Shown here in pieces: positions 6,912 through 12,826 of a DNA stretch of 22,797 bases. Numbering within the stretch: position 1 is the stretch's first letter; the number at the start of each line of letters is the position of its first letter. Under the pieces are notes generated by a model. It made no database searches and was not told the DNA's origin. It saw only the letters and a list, made by a program, of their open reading frames with translations. A program made the translations under genes and the position numbers. Where the stretch lies: the IMG/VR virus record IMGVR_UViG_3300028173_000065, positions 1 through 22,797 of that record, one strand, 5' to 3'. Source of the stretch: a virus.

Positions 6912-7106
6912 ATGAATGCAATCGAATCAATTACTTATGGAAAAACAACTTTCAAAAATGAGAGTTCATATCAGGAAATTAGAAAAAATAACATTTTAAT
7001 TGGATTTTACTGCGAATTTGTAGAACCTGATTTGTCTGATAGTCATATTTGGCACGAAGATATAAAAGGTAGCGTATTAAGTTTTGATGAATTGTTGAGA
7101 AATTAA
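6912..7106 (+). CDS. Hypothetical small early protein
   Basis: 64-residue acidic protein (MNAIESITYGKTTFKNESS...) with no membrane segment or known motif. It is the first gene after the late terminator and has its own promoter, so it is probably expressed early. Function unknown; such small early phage proteins often act on host factors. Confidence 0.6.
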   Translation: MNAIESITYGKTTFKNESSYQEIRKNNILIGFYCEFVEPDLSDSHIWHEDIKGSVLSFDELLRN

Positions 7107-7119
7107 CATCTTAATCCGA

Positions 7120-7139
7120 GCCGGAGCGGATACTCCGGC
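7120..7139 (+). other. GC-rich perfect hairpin
   Basis: GCCGGAG (7120-7126) and CTCCGGC (7133-7139) form a perfect seven-pair stem with a six-base loop, very stable for this AT-rich genome. There is no T run behind it, so it is not a normal intrinsic terminator. Its 3' arm overlaps the second copy of the 14-bp repeat and it precedes the tRNA-like element, so the two may form one RNA. Confidence 0.65.
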
Positions 7140-7148
7140 AACCTTAAA
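7135..7148 (+). repeat. 14-bp direct repeat, copy 2 (CCGGCAACCTTAAA)
   Basis: Exact copy of 6887-6900. Here it overlaps the 3' arm of the hairpin at 7120-7139 and ends 3 bases before an ATG that opens a 25-codon ORF (7152-7229) running through the tRNA-like element. Confidence 0.6.
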
Positions 7149-7153
7149 TAAAT

Positions 7154-7225
7154 GGCTATCCTCACGGATCGAAAGAGGGGGCAACGCTTAGATGAGTTGA
7201 GGGGGTTCGATTCCCCTGATGGCCG
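7154..7225 (+). ncRNA. tRNA-like cloverleaf, non-canonical (or tRNA remnant)
   Basis: 72 nt. GGCTATC (7154-7160) pairs over seven positions with GATGGCC (7218-7224, one G-U), and directly inside the 3' strand lies a classic T arm: GGGGG, TTCGATT, CCCCT (7201-7217). A D-like hairpin CTC/GAG and a central stem CAAC/GTTG with a 10-base loop can be drawn. However, the linker at positions 8-9 is absent or atypical, the D-loop GG is misplaced and no standard 7-base anticodon loop forms. No CCA is encoded. A decayed tRNA, a tRNA mimic or a structured leader for the gene at 7252 are all possible. The same bases also encode a 25-residue ORF (MAILTDRKRGQRLDELRGF...). Confidence 0.45.
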
Positions 7226-7251
7226 CTAATTATTAACTTAAATTTGTAAAA

Positions 7252-7464
7252 ATGGAAACAATTGATATAACATGGAACGACAAAGATGTAACCGTTTATG
7301 GAAACTATGTAGCCGGTCAAGTACATATTCCTTTCAAAATGGAAGGGATAGCACCAAGATTTGACATTGAAAAAGTTATGTACAAATATAAGGAATTGGA
7401 TTTAATAATTTCAGAGTATGAAGAAATTGAACAATTAGTAATTAACCAAATCGAAAATTTATAA
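7252..7464 (+). CDS. Hypothetical phage protein
   Basis: 70 residues (METIDITWNDKDVTVYGNYV...), acidic, with a beta-type N-terminal half and a helical C-terminus (YKELDLIISEYEEIEQLVI). No motif recognised. It is followed after one base by the next gene, so both are probably co-translated from one early transcript. Confidence 0.65.
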   Translation: METIDITWNDKDVTVYGNYVAGQVHIPFKMEGIAPRFDIEKVMYKYKELDLIISEYEEIEQLVINQIENL

Positions 7465-7465
7465 T

Positions 7466-7813
7466 ATGAAAAAATTAACATTAAAGGAATTGGCAATAAA
7501 ACATGATTATTATTGTAGTGATAATAATTATTATAGTAATGAAGCAAGAGTAAGTTATGAAACTTTTTCCGACTTCTATGAAGAGTTTCATGATGCTGAT
7601 GTAGATATGAATTTAATATTTAGATGGGATTTGAGAGAACGTGAAGAAAGTAAAAGGCATTATTTAGAATTATTTATGATGAATCAACGAAAAGGTATAT
7701 TTAGACCTATATATATAGCACTATTTGATGAAAAAGATATTGACTTATTTGTTAAATATTTACAGCCACATATTGAAAAATTAAAAACTATTTGGAAACC
7801 ATTTAACTTTTAA
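7466..7813 (+). CDS. Hypothetical phage protein, Asp/Tyr-rich
   Basis: 115 residues, acidic with many aromatics (KHDYYCSDNNYYSNEARVSY, then FSDFYEEFHDADVDMNLIF). No membrane segment or catalytic motif is recognised. The strong Asp/Glu and Tyr content might suit a DNA-mimic or protein-interaction role, but nothing in the sequence proves this. Confidence 0.7.
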   Translation: MKKLTLKELAIKHDYYCSDNNYYSNEARVSYETFSDFYEEFHDADVDMNLIFRWDLREREESKRHYLELFMMNQRKGIFRPIYIALFDEKDIDLFVKYLQPHIEKLKTIWKPFNF

Positions 7814-7843
7814 AATATTCTTAAAATCAAGTAATTTATAACG

Positions 7844-7873
7844 ATTCTTAACAAAATAATACTTAAATTTACA
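7844..7873 (+). promoter_or_regulatory. Phage promoter-like bipartite motif, copy 1
   Basis: ATTCTTAACAAAAT, 5 bp, TTAAATTTACA. The same two blocks with identical spacing occur at 15586-15615. TAAATTTAC fits a -7 element (TAnnTTTRC), but no TTG lies 19 bp upstream, so the left block may replace the normal -33. The predicted transcription start falls on or next to the ATG at 7876, implying a leaderless or nearly leaderless mRNA. Confidence 0.6.
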
Positions 7874-7875
7874 CT

Positions 7876-8067
7876 ATGAAAAACAGATATATTGTAACAA
7901 TGGAGTTTTACATGTTTGCCGAAAACAACGAAATGGCAATTGAAAAAGCTGAGAGATTAGCAAAAAAGCAGAGGCAAAAAAAAGACAACCAAGCTAAGAT
8001 TTCTTTAATTCAGAAGCATGATTTTGGTTCTTTAAGTTGCGTAGAAATATTTAAACCGATTTATTAA
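7876..8067 (+). CDS. Hypothetical small basic protein
   Basis: 63 residues (MKNRYIVTMEFYMFAENNEM...), a beta strand followed by a Lys-rich helix (AIEKAERLAKKQRQKK). No known family. It is directly downstream of the bipartite motif and 16 bases before the recombinase gene, so it probably leads the recombination operon. Confidence 0.6.
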   Translation: MKNRYIVTMEFYMFAENNEMAIEKAERLAKKQRQKKDNQAKISLIQKHDFGSLSCVEIFKPIY

Positions 8068-8083
8068 CATAAAATTTACAGAT

Positions 8084-8611
8084 ATGGAAATTTACAAAAA
8101 ATTAGCTGCATTCCAAAATGAATGCCCAGTAATTCACAAAGGCACTCAAGGATTTAATTATACCTATGCTGATTTACCTTCAATATTAGAAATTGTAAAT
8201 CCAATATTAAAAAAGCATAATTTAGGATTTACGCAACCTTTAGACGGTGAAAATTTAAAAACAATTTTGTTTGATATTGAAACCGGAGAAACAATTGAAA
8301 GTACCGTACATATTCAACAAAACGTACAACTTGCAAAAATGAATGTTTTCCAAGTATTAGGTTCTGCAATTACTTATTACCGCAGATATTCGTTAAGTGC
8401 TTTATTGGGTATTGTAACAGATAAAGATACAGACGCAGCGGGTAAACCGGAGAAAAAAAGTATTAAACTACCAGAATTACTACCGACAAATAAAGCCAAT
8501 TGGTTAAAAGTAAAACAAGCCTTAAATAACGGTTTTACGATAGATCAGGTAAAAACAAAATGGAGGCTTTCAAAAGAAAATCAGGAAATTTTAATAAGTG
8601 AAGCGGTATGA
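8084..8611 (+). CDS. erf: ERF-family single-strand annealing recombinase
   Basis: 175 residues. The ERF signature is clear: FNYTYADLPSILEIVNPIL (24-42), the hydrophobic FTQPL strand, and the hallmark QVLGSAITYYRRYSLSALLG (90-109) followed by the acidic VTDKDTDAAG. ERF proteins bind single-stranded DNA and anneal complementary strands during phage recombination. The next gene is an exonuclease overlapping by four bases (ATGA), the usual pair in which the nuclease makes the strands that ERF anneals. The C-terminal ~50 residues are a short helical tail. Confidence 0.92.
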   Translation: MEIYKKLAAFQNECPVIHKGTQGFNYTYADLPSILEIVNPILKKHNLGFTQPLDGENLKTILFDIETGETIESTVHIQQNVQLAKMNVFQVLGSAITYYRRYSLSALLGIVTDKDTDAAGKPEKKSIKLPELLPTNKANWLKVKQALNNGFTIDQVKTKWRLSKENQEILISEAV

Positions 8612-9381
8612 AGGATTTCAAAATAAGGTGTTCGGCAATTAGTCAAATAATGGGTGATCTTGTTGGTATTACAGATATTCAATTAAAAGAATTAGACACC
8701 CTTCAATCTAAAGAAAAACGAACCGAAAAACAGCAAGAAAAACTAAACTTGTTAATAACAAAAAAAGATACACCAACTGAATTATCTGCAGGTGGAAAAA
8801 CTCATTGTGAAAATTGGTACAAAGAACAATTATACAGCCGTAAAAAGGAATTCTCAAGTAAAATGACAGATAAAGGAATGATAATGGAAGATGAAGCAAT
8901 TGATTTTGTCGCTGATCACCTTAATTTGGGAATGCTTTTAAAGAACGAAAAACATTTTTCAAATGAATATATGAAAGGTACACCAGACGTTATTTTACCG
9001 AAATTAGTTATTGATACCAAATGTAGTTGGGATTGCTTTACGTTTCCATTGTTTGAAACAAAGATTAATCCAATATATTACTGGCAGGGTCAGGGATATA
9101 TGGAATTAACAAACCGTGATAACTTTAAATTGATTTATGTTTTATTAGACACTCCCGCACATTTAATAAAAAGTGAAGCTTGGTATTTTGTGAAAAATAA
9201 CGGATATGATGAACTTGACGAAGAAATGTATCAAAGATTTGTTGATAAAATGACTTATCCCAATATTTCTAAACGTTTAAAAATTAAAATTTACAGTTTT
9301 GCTCGGAATAATGATGACATTGCAAAAATCAAGACTCAAGTTGAAAAATGCAGAAAATATTTAAAAACAATTAAGATATGA
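8608..9381 (+). CDS. PD-(D/E)XK exonuclease (YqaJ / lambda Exo-like)
   Basis: 257 residues. The core motifs are GTPDVI (124-129, catalytic Asp127), VIDTKCSWD (134-142, with D136-x-K138 in place of the common ExK) and YWQGQGYMEL (158-166), matching the QxxxY/M helix of YqaJ-type nucleases. An early helix with ENWYKEQLY (68-76) may supply the first acidic residue. It likely resects linear double-stranded DNA for the adjacent ERF protein. ATGA overlaps at both ends show tight coupling. Confidence 0.85.
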   Translation: MKDFKIRCSAISQIMGDLVGITDIQLKELDTLQSKEKRTEKQQEKLNLLITKKDTPTELSAGGKTHCENWYKEQLYSRKKEFSSKMTDKGMIMEDEAIDFVADHLNLGMLLKNEKHFSNEYMKGTPDVILPKLVIDTKCSWDCFTFPLFETKINPIYYWQGQGYMELTNRDNFKLIYVLLDTPAHLIKSEAWYFVKNNGYDELDEEMYQRFVDKMTYPNISKRLKIKIYSFARNNDDIAKIKTQVEKCRKYLKTIKI

Positions 9382-9659
9382 CAAAATTAGAAATTTACAA
9401 AGAAGCTTTAGAATTAGCTAAAGCCGATTATAAAAGAAAATATTATGTAAAAGGTATTTGTAATTATATGCAAGATGTTGAATCTCTTTATCATATTGCT
9501 TTGACACTTATACCATTTATATTTGATAAATATCCTAAATTTAAAAAATACAAACCAAAAAACCAATATGATGGACTTTTTTGGTTTCCACAAAACAAAG
9601 AAGGTTTACAAAAAAGAATTGACATATTAAAAACCGTAATTAAAGAACTTGAACAATGA
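9378..9659 (+). CDS. Hypothetical protein in the recombination operon
   Basis: 93 residues, basic with many Lys and Tyr, mostly helical (MTKLEIYKEALELAKADYKR...). The C-terminal RIDILKTVIKELEQ is a typical amphipathic helix seen at the end of many phage early proteins. It overlaps neighbours on both sides by four bases. Family not recognised. Confidence 0.65.
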   Translation: MTKLEIYKEALELAKADYKRKYYVKGICNYMQDVESLYHIALTLIPFIFDKYPKFKKYKPKNQYDGLFWFPQNKEGLQKRIDILKTVIKELEQ

Positions 9660-9949
9660 AAGCAAAAGAATATTTTAAAAGATTAAAAGAAGCTGATGAC
9701 AGAAAAAAAATGTTTATAAAAAACGCAGAGGACTTTGCACTTGAATTTTCAGACATGAGTCATAAAAGGAAAATTAGTACAAACACAGGAATAAAAACAC
9801 TATATAATGAATTTCATAAAAAATGGTGTGTTTATGCTTTAATGGTAAATACTAAATTATATCCATTTGATGAACCAGTGCGATACGAAGGGTTCAAAAA
9901 TATGATTAAGATAATTAGTCCCGAATTAGATATATTATTAAAAAATTAA
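9656..9949 (+). CDS. Hypothetical protein in the recombination operon
   Basis: 97 residues, Lys-rich and helical (MKAKEYFKRLKEADDRKKMF...). It overlaps the previous gene by four bases. No catalytic motif or membrane helix is visible. Probably cytosolic and early expressed; function unknown. Confidence 0.65.
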   Translation: MKAKEYFKRLKEADDRKKMFIKNAEDFALEFSDMSHKRKISTNTGIKTLYNEFHKKWCVYALMVNTKLYPFDEPVRYEGFKNMIKIISPELDILLKN

Positions 9950-9951
9950 TT

Positions 9952-10023
9952 ATGAAAAATCAAACAACACAAAAAGAAGTAATAAAAAGTATTGTTTATC
10001 CAAATAATTGTTTATCTTTGTAG
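9952..10023 (+). CDS. Very short ORF, possibly a gene cut off upstream of the HNH insertion
   Basis: ATG two bases after the previous stop opens a 23-codon ORF (MKNQTTQKEVIKSIVYPNN...). The stop lies inside the promoter of the following HNH gene. It may be a normal mini-gene, or the 5' remnant of a gene truncated when the endonuclease cassette arrived. No motif supports either. Confidence 0.3.
   Translation: MKNQTTQKEVIKSIVYPNNCLSL
9992..10020 (+). promoter_or_regulatory. Bacteroidota-type promoter for the HNH endonuclease
   Basis: TTG at 9992-9994, 18-bp spacer, TATCTTTG at 10013-10020. It would start transcription about 120 bases before the endonuclease start, giving a long leader that contains a small ORF and a terminator-like hairpin. 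Confidence 0.65.
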
Positions 10024-10039
10024 TGTCAAAAAATAAATA

Positions 10040-10123
10040 ATGAATAATCACAAAGAAATAAATCCTATTAAAGTATCCGGTGACCGTGAGGCTTCGGGGG
10101 AGTGTTACATTATTAGCTTCTGA
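10040..10123 (+). CDS. Possible 27-residue leader peptide of the HNH gene
   Basis: ATG at 10040 opens MNNHKEINPIKVSGDREASG... and stops at 10123, between the two arms of the terminator-like hairpin. A ribosome on this ORF would cover the 5' arm at 10064-10076. It could be a regulatory leader peptide or noise. Confidence 0.35.
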   Translation: MNNHKEINPIKVSGDREASGECYIISF

Positions 10124-10145
10124 TAATACTTTAGTAGGTTTTTTT
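10064..10145 (+). terminator. Terminator-like long hairpin directly before the HNH start codon
   Basis: CCTATTAAAGTAT (10064-10076) pairs with ATACTTTAGTAGG (10126-10138) over 13 positions with one G-U, followed by T7 (10139-10145) and the ATG at 10149. The loop contains a GC-rich part (10079-10100) that includes CGGTGACCG and can fold on its own. AGTGTTA (10101-10107) can instead pair with TAATACT (10124-10130), using part of the same 3' arm. Thus two alternative folds exist. Confidence 0.6.
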
Positions 10146-10148
10146 ATT

Positions 10149-10691
10149 ATGGAAATTTGGAAAAATATTAAGGATTACGAAGGAATGTACCAAGTTAGTA
10201 ATTTGGGGAATGTAAAAAGTCTTTCGAGAAAATTAAGAGTGCACCATAATAGTATGCGTTTATTAAGAGAAAGAATATTAAAATGCGGAATATTAAGACA
10301 AGGTTATAAAGCTGCTGCATTATGGGAAAATCAAAAAGTAAAATTATGTACAATTCATAGATTAGTTGGAATTGCTTTTATTCCAAATCCTAAAAACAAA
10401 CCTTGTATTAATCATAAAAACGGTATAAAAACAGACAACCGAGTTGAAAATTTAGAATGGGTAACTTATTCAGAAAATATGATTCATGCGTTAAAACATA
10501 ATTTAATAAAAAAGGGTGAGGAAAAATGTAATACACAATTAACTAATAAAAATGCATTAATAATTAAACTGTTATATAAAGAAGGAATATATACCCAAAA
10601 ACAAATAGGATTAAAATATAATATTTCACAACATACAGTTAGTAGAATAGTAAATAAAAAATCATGGAAACATATAACAGAAGTAAATTAA
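10149..10691 (+). CDS. HNH homing endonuclease with NUMOD4 motif
   Basis: 180 residues from the ATG at 10149; an upstream in-frame start at 10080 would run through the hairpin and is rejected. The N-terminus WKNIKDYEGMYQVSNLGNVKS is a NUMOD4 motif. It is followed by an HNH domain with IHRLVGIAFIPNP, CINHKNGIKTDNRVENLEW and VTYSEN, and a C-terminal helix-turn-helix (TQKQIGLKYNISQHTVSRIV). These free-standing endonucleases cut a specific phage site and spread themselves. The last 28 bases overlap the next gene, and it carries its own promoter, as mobile genes often do. Confidence 0.92.
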   Translation: MEIWKNIKDYEGMYQVSNLGNVKSLSRKLRVHHNSMRLLRERILKCGILRQGYKAAALWENQKVKLCTIHRLVGIAFIPNPKNKPCINHKNGIKTDNRVENLEWVTYSENMIHALKHNLIKKGEEKCNTQLTNKNALIIKLLYKEGIYTQKQIGLKYNISQHTVSRIVNKKSWKHITEVN

Positions 10692-10885
10692 TAATATTAG
10701 ATGTATTTGATTATATGCCTAATGAATTTAAAAGTATTGACTTGATAAGACAAACTAAAACAATATTAGGACATAATTCTATATTGGATGGGTCAATTTT
10801 GAGAATCTTAAGAACATTAAGTAGTGAAAAGAAAGTAAATTATGTTTGTAAGAAAAGATACACCGGTAAATATATAAAATTATGA
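10664..10885 (+). CDS. Small winged-helix-like protein
   Basis: 73 residues if it starts at 10664; a second Met at 10715 (MPNEFKSIDLIRQTKTILG...) gives 56 and would avoid the overlap with the HNH gene. The pattern FKSIDLIRQTKTILG ... DGSILRILRTLSSEKKVNY ... YTGKYIKL resembles a helix-turn-helix with a short beta wing. Probably a DNA-binding accessory protein. The start is uncertain, because insertion of the HNH gene may have changed the 5' end. Confidence 0.6.
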   Translation: METYNRSKLIILDVFDYMPNEFKSIDLIRQTKTILGHNSILDGSILRILRTLSSEKKVNYVCKKRYTGKYIKL

Positions 10886-11037
10886 AAATAACAATTGAAT
10901 TTGAGTTGGACGATAGTTGGGAAGCCTATTATTCAAATGATGAAGAAATGATATATGACATAATCGGAGAACACGATGGAGTTATATATAAAATAATTGA
11001 ATCTGATAGAAAAATTATACAAAATGATAAAAACTAA
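10882..11037 (+). CDS. Small acidic hypothetical protein
   Basis: 51 residues (MKITIEFELDDSWEAYYSND...), ATGA overlap with the previous stop. Strongly acidic N-terminal half and a Lys/Ile-rich end. No motif recognised. Its last 14 bases overlap the next gene. Confidence 0.6.
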   Translation: MKITIEFELDDSWEAYYSNDEEMIYDIIGEHDGVIYKIIESDRKIIQNDKN

Positions 11038-11269
11038 TTACAAAGAGCAAGCCGCCGAAATGAGTATTTACCAATCACATGGTAGAAAATTAATATTGCG
11101 ACCGTTTAGCCGAAACATGCGAGAAAAACACAAATTACAAAAGGGTTATCCTGACCCTAATTTTCTAAACACAGGGCTGGCATTAGTGGCAGTATTAAAA
11201 GAAGACCAGTCATTTTCAGAGTTTAAAGAGTACTGGATAAAAAACCAGAAAATATTTAATGGAAAATAA
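11024..11269 (+). CDS. Hypothetical protein
   Basis: 81 residues from the ATG at 11024; the in-frame TTG at 10997 would need a longer overlap and is less likely. Basic protein with SHGRKLILRPFSRNMREKHK and a C-terminal YWIKNQKIF helix. Function unknown. Confidence 0.6.
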   Translation: MIKTNYKEQAAEMSIYQSHGRKLILRPFSRNMREKHKLQKGYPDPNFLNTGLALVAVLKEDQSFSEFKEYWIKNQKIFNGK

Positions 11270-11306
11270 TTAAATTAGAATAAACCAAAATATTAAAAAT
11301 TAAGAA

Positions 11307-11726
11307 ATGAAAAAGAAAATTAAACTTGCAATAGAAGAATATCAGTGTTTAGGATGTGTTGTTGGATGTGATATATCATGTTTTAAAATAAATACAACCA
11401 GTGGAGTTGGTTGTGGGCAACACTATGCAGGAACAGTGGCAATAGGTATTGGTACTTTCTTTTTAGGAATACCAAAGGGATTTAATCGACTTGGTGAGTA
11501 CACAAAGCTTAAACCTAATATTTATGATACCTTTGAAAGTTCGGAATGGAGTTATGATATGTTGAAGATCCCTGTTTGGAAATATTTATCAAAAGATGGC
11601 CATACATTTGTCAGGGGAATAATGCCACGTAAAAATGAACCTTTTATTCATATATTTCTCGAAAATTGTATAAGTAAAATAAACTGTCTTGAAATTACTC
11701 CGGCTGATGTTGAAAGTATGGATTAA
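11307..11726 (+). CDS. Cys-rich hypothetical phage protein, possible metal binding
   Basis: 139 residues. The N-terminal part has five Cys and a His in YQCLGCVVGCDISC followed by VGCGQHYAGT, a probable zinc or iron-sulfur site. Then GTFFLGIPKGFNRLGEY and a C-terminal helical region. The family looks like one seen in many Bacteroidota phages, but its function is not known to me. It stands alone between two intergenic gaps. Confidence 0.65.
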   Translation: MKKKIKLAIEEYQCLGCVVGCDISCFKINTTSGVGCGQHYAGTVAIGIGTFFLGIPKGFNRLGEYTKLKPNIYDTFESSEWSYDMLKIPVWKYLSKDGHTFVRGIMPRKNEPFIHIFLENCISKINCLEITPADVESMD

Positions 11727-11777
11727 AATAATTCAAAAATAAACACAAATAAGTTTGTTTAATTGAAAATAAATAGA

Positions 11778-12653
11778 ATGAAAAAAGATAATTTATTTGT
11801 ATCAGTATCTGGTGGAGAAACATCATGGTATATGGCTAATCTTATAAAAGAAAAATTAAGTAACAAATATAATCTCCTTTTTGGATTTGCAAATACAGGG
11901 AAAGAAAGGAAAGAAACGTTTGATTTTAATATCAGATGTTCAGAATATTTTGAAATTGATTTGCATTGGATCGAAGCAATTGTTCATTATAATAAAAGAA
12001 AAGGATGTACTCATAAAATAGTAAATCAAACTAATTATTCAAAAAATGGAGAACCATTTGAAGACGTAATAAAAAAATATGGATTACCTAATGTTGCTTT
12101 CCCTCATTGCACCAGAGAATTAAAATCAAACCCATTAAGATCATTTGCAAAAGAATATTTTAACGGAGAGAAATTTAAAATAGCGATTGGCATACGTGTA
12201 GATGAAATTGATAGGGTTAGTAATAATAAAAATTATTTATACCCACTTGTTTCGCTATTCCCGACCATGAAAACCGAAATTAATAAATTCTGGAAATTAA
12301 TGCCGTTTAGGCTTGAATTAAAGTCTTATGAAGGCAATTGTGATTTGTGTTTTAAAAAAACATTAAGAAAGTTATTAACAGTAATATCAGAAAAAAAATG
12401 TAATATTGATTGGTGGAAAGAAATAGAGAAAAAATATGAATATTATAGTGCAAATAGAGATAATTCAAAAGTTCCATTTAGATTTAATAGAAAAAATATA
12501 TCGGTTCAAGAATTAATAAACATGAGTTATCCTTATTTTGAAAAGGCTATTGATGAAAAAACAAATTACGGTAGTAGATATAAACAATCTGAATTATTTA
12601 ATTTAAATCTTGATGTTACAAACGGATGTATAGAGAGCTGTGAACCCTTTTAA
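11778..12653 (+). CDS. PP-loop ATPase, phosphoadenosine phosphosulfate (PAPS) reductase-like
   Basis: 291 residues from the ATG at 11778; a TTG at 11763 is the alternative. The PP-loop SGGETS (11-16) binds ATP or PAPS; FGFANTGKERKETFDF, FPHCTRELKSNPLRSF and AIGIRVDEIDR are further core motifs of the adenine nucleotide alpha-hydrolase fold. C188xxC191 (GNCDLCFKK) and a C-terminal CIESC suggest metal or Fe-S binding. Phage members of this family have been linked to thiolation or phosphorothioate-type DNA chemistry, but a partner such as DndD/DndE is not seen here. Exact substrate unknown. Confidence 0.85.
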   Translation: MKKDNLFVSVSGGETSWYMANLIKEKLSNKYNLLFGFANTGKERKETFDFNIRCSEYFEIDLHWIEAIVHYNKRKGCTHKIVNQTNYSKNGEPFEDVIKKYGLPNVAFPHCTRELKSNPLRSFAKEYFNGEKFKIAIGIRVDEIDRVSNNKNYLYPLVSLFPTMKTEINKFWKLMPFRLELKSYEGNCDLCFKKTLRKLLTVISEKKCNIDWWKEIEKKYEYYSANRDNSKVPFRFNRKNISVQELINMSYPYFEKAIDEKTNYGSRYKQSELFNLNLDVTNGCIESCEPF

Positions 12654-12680
12654 AAATTTTAAAAATAATTACAAAAAAGC

Positions 12681-12710
12681 TTGTTTAATCGAAATATTGA
12701 TTTAACTTTG
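12681..12710 (+). promoter_or_regulatory. Strong Bacteroidota promoter
   Basis: TTG at 12681-12683, 19-bp spacer, TAACTTTG at 12703-12710 followed by C: a near-perfect consensus. Transcription should start within a few bases of the leader ATG at 12715. Confidence 0.75.
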
Positions 12711-12714
12711 CATT

Positions 12715-12826
12715 ATGGTATCAGGTTATTCATATAGATTTTATTTAATTAATATAATGTTAATTGTTTGGGGGGACTCCAGCCTGATACCCTGCCCCCC
12801 TTCTTTTAACATAAGAGGGTATCATA
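12715..12826 (+). promoter_or_regulatory. Structured leader with mutually exclusive hairpins (switch or attenuator)
   Basis: Five segments in order: A GGTATCAGG (12717-12725), B G6 (12770-12775), A' CCTGATACC (12783-12791), B' C6 (12795-12800) followed by TTCTTTT, and A'' AGGGTATCA (12816-12824) just before the ATG at 12827. A pairs with A' (9 bp), B with B' (terminator shape), and A' also pairs with A'' (9 bp, TGATACCCT at 12785-12793). A:A' and B:B' cross, so they compete or form a pseudoknot. A small ORF (MVSGYSYRF..., 12715-12840) spans the entire leader and starts almost at the predicted RNA 5' end. Confidence 0.65.

Noticed and set aside
7154-7225. Canonical tRNA gene
   Set aside because: No standard anticodon arm, misplaced GG in the D loop and atypical positions 8-9; reported as tRNA-like only.
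7161-7226. Hammerhead-ribozyme-like pieces (CGAAA and CTGATGG) in the tRNA-like region
   Set aside because: The order and flanking stems needed for a hammerhead core cannot be formed and the conserved A after CTGATG is missing.
7239-7246. TAAATTTG resembling a -7 promoter element before the gene at 7252
   Set aside because: No TTG or TTTG at the required distance upstream; it falls in the tRNA-like element.
10080-10148. N-terminal extension of the HNH protein from 10080
   Set aside because: It runs through the terminator hairpin and adds residues not belonging to the NUMOD4 motif; the ATG at 10149 begins exactly at MEIWKNI.
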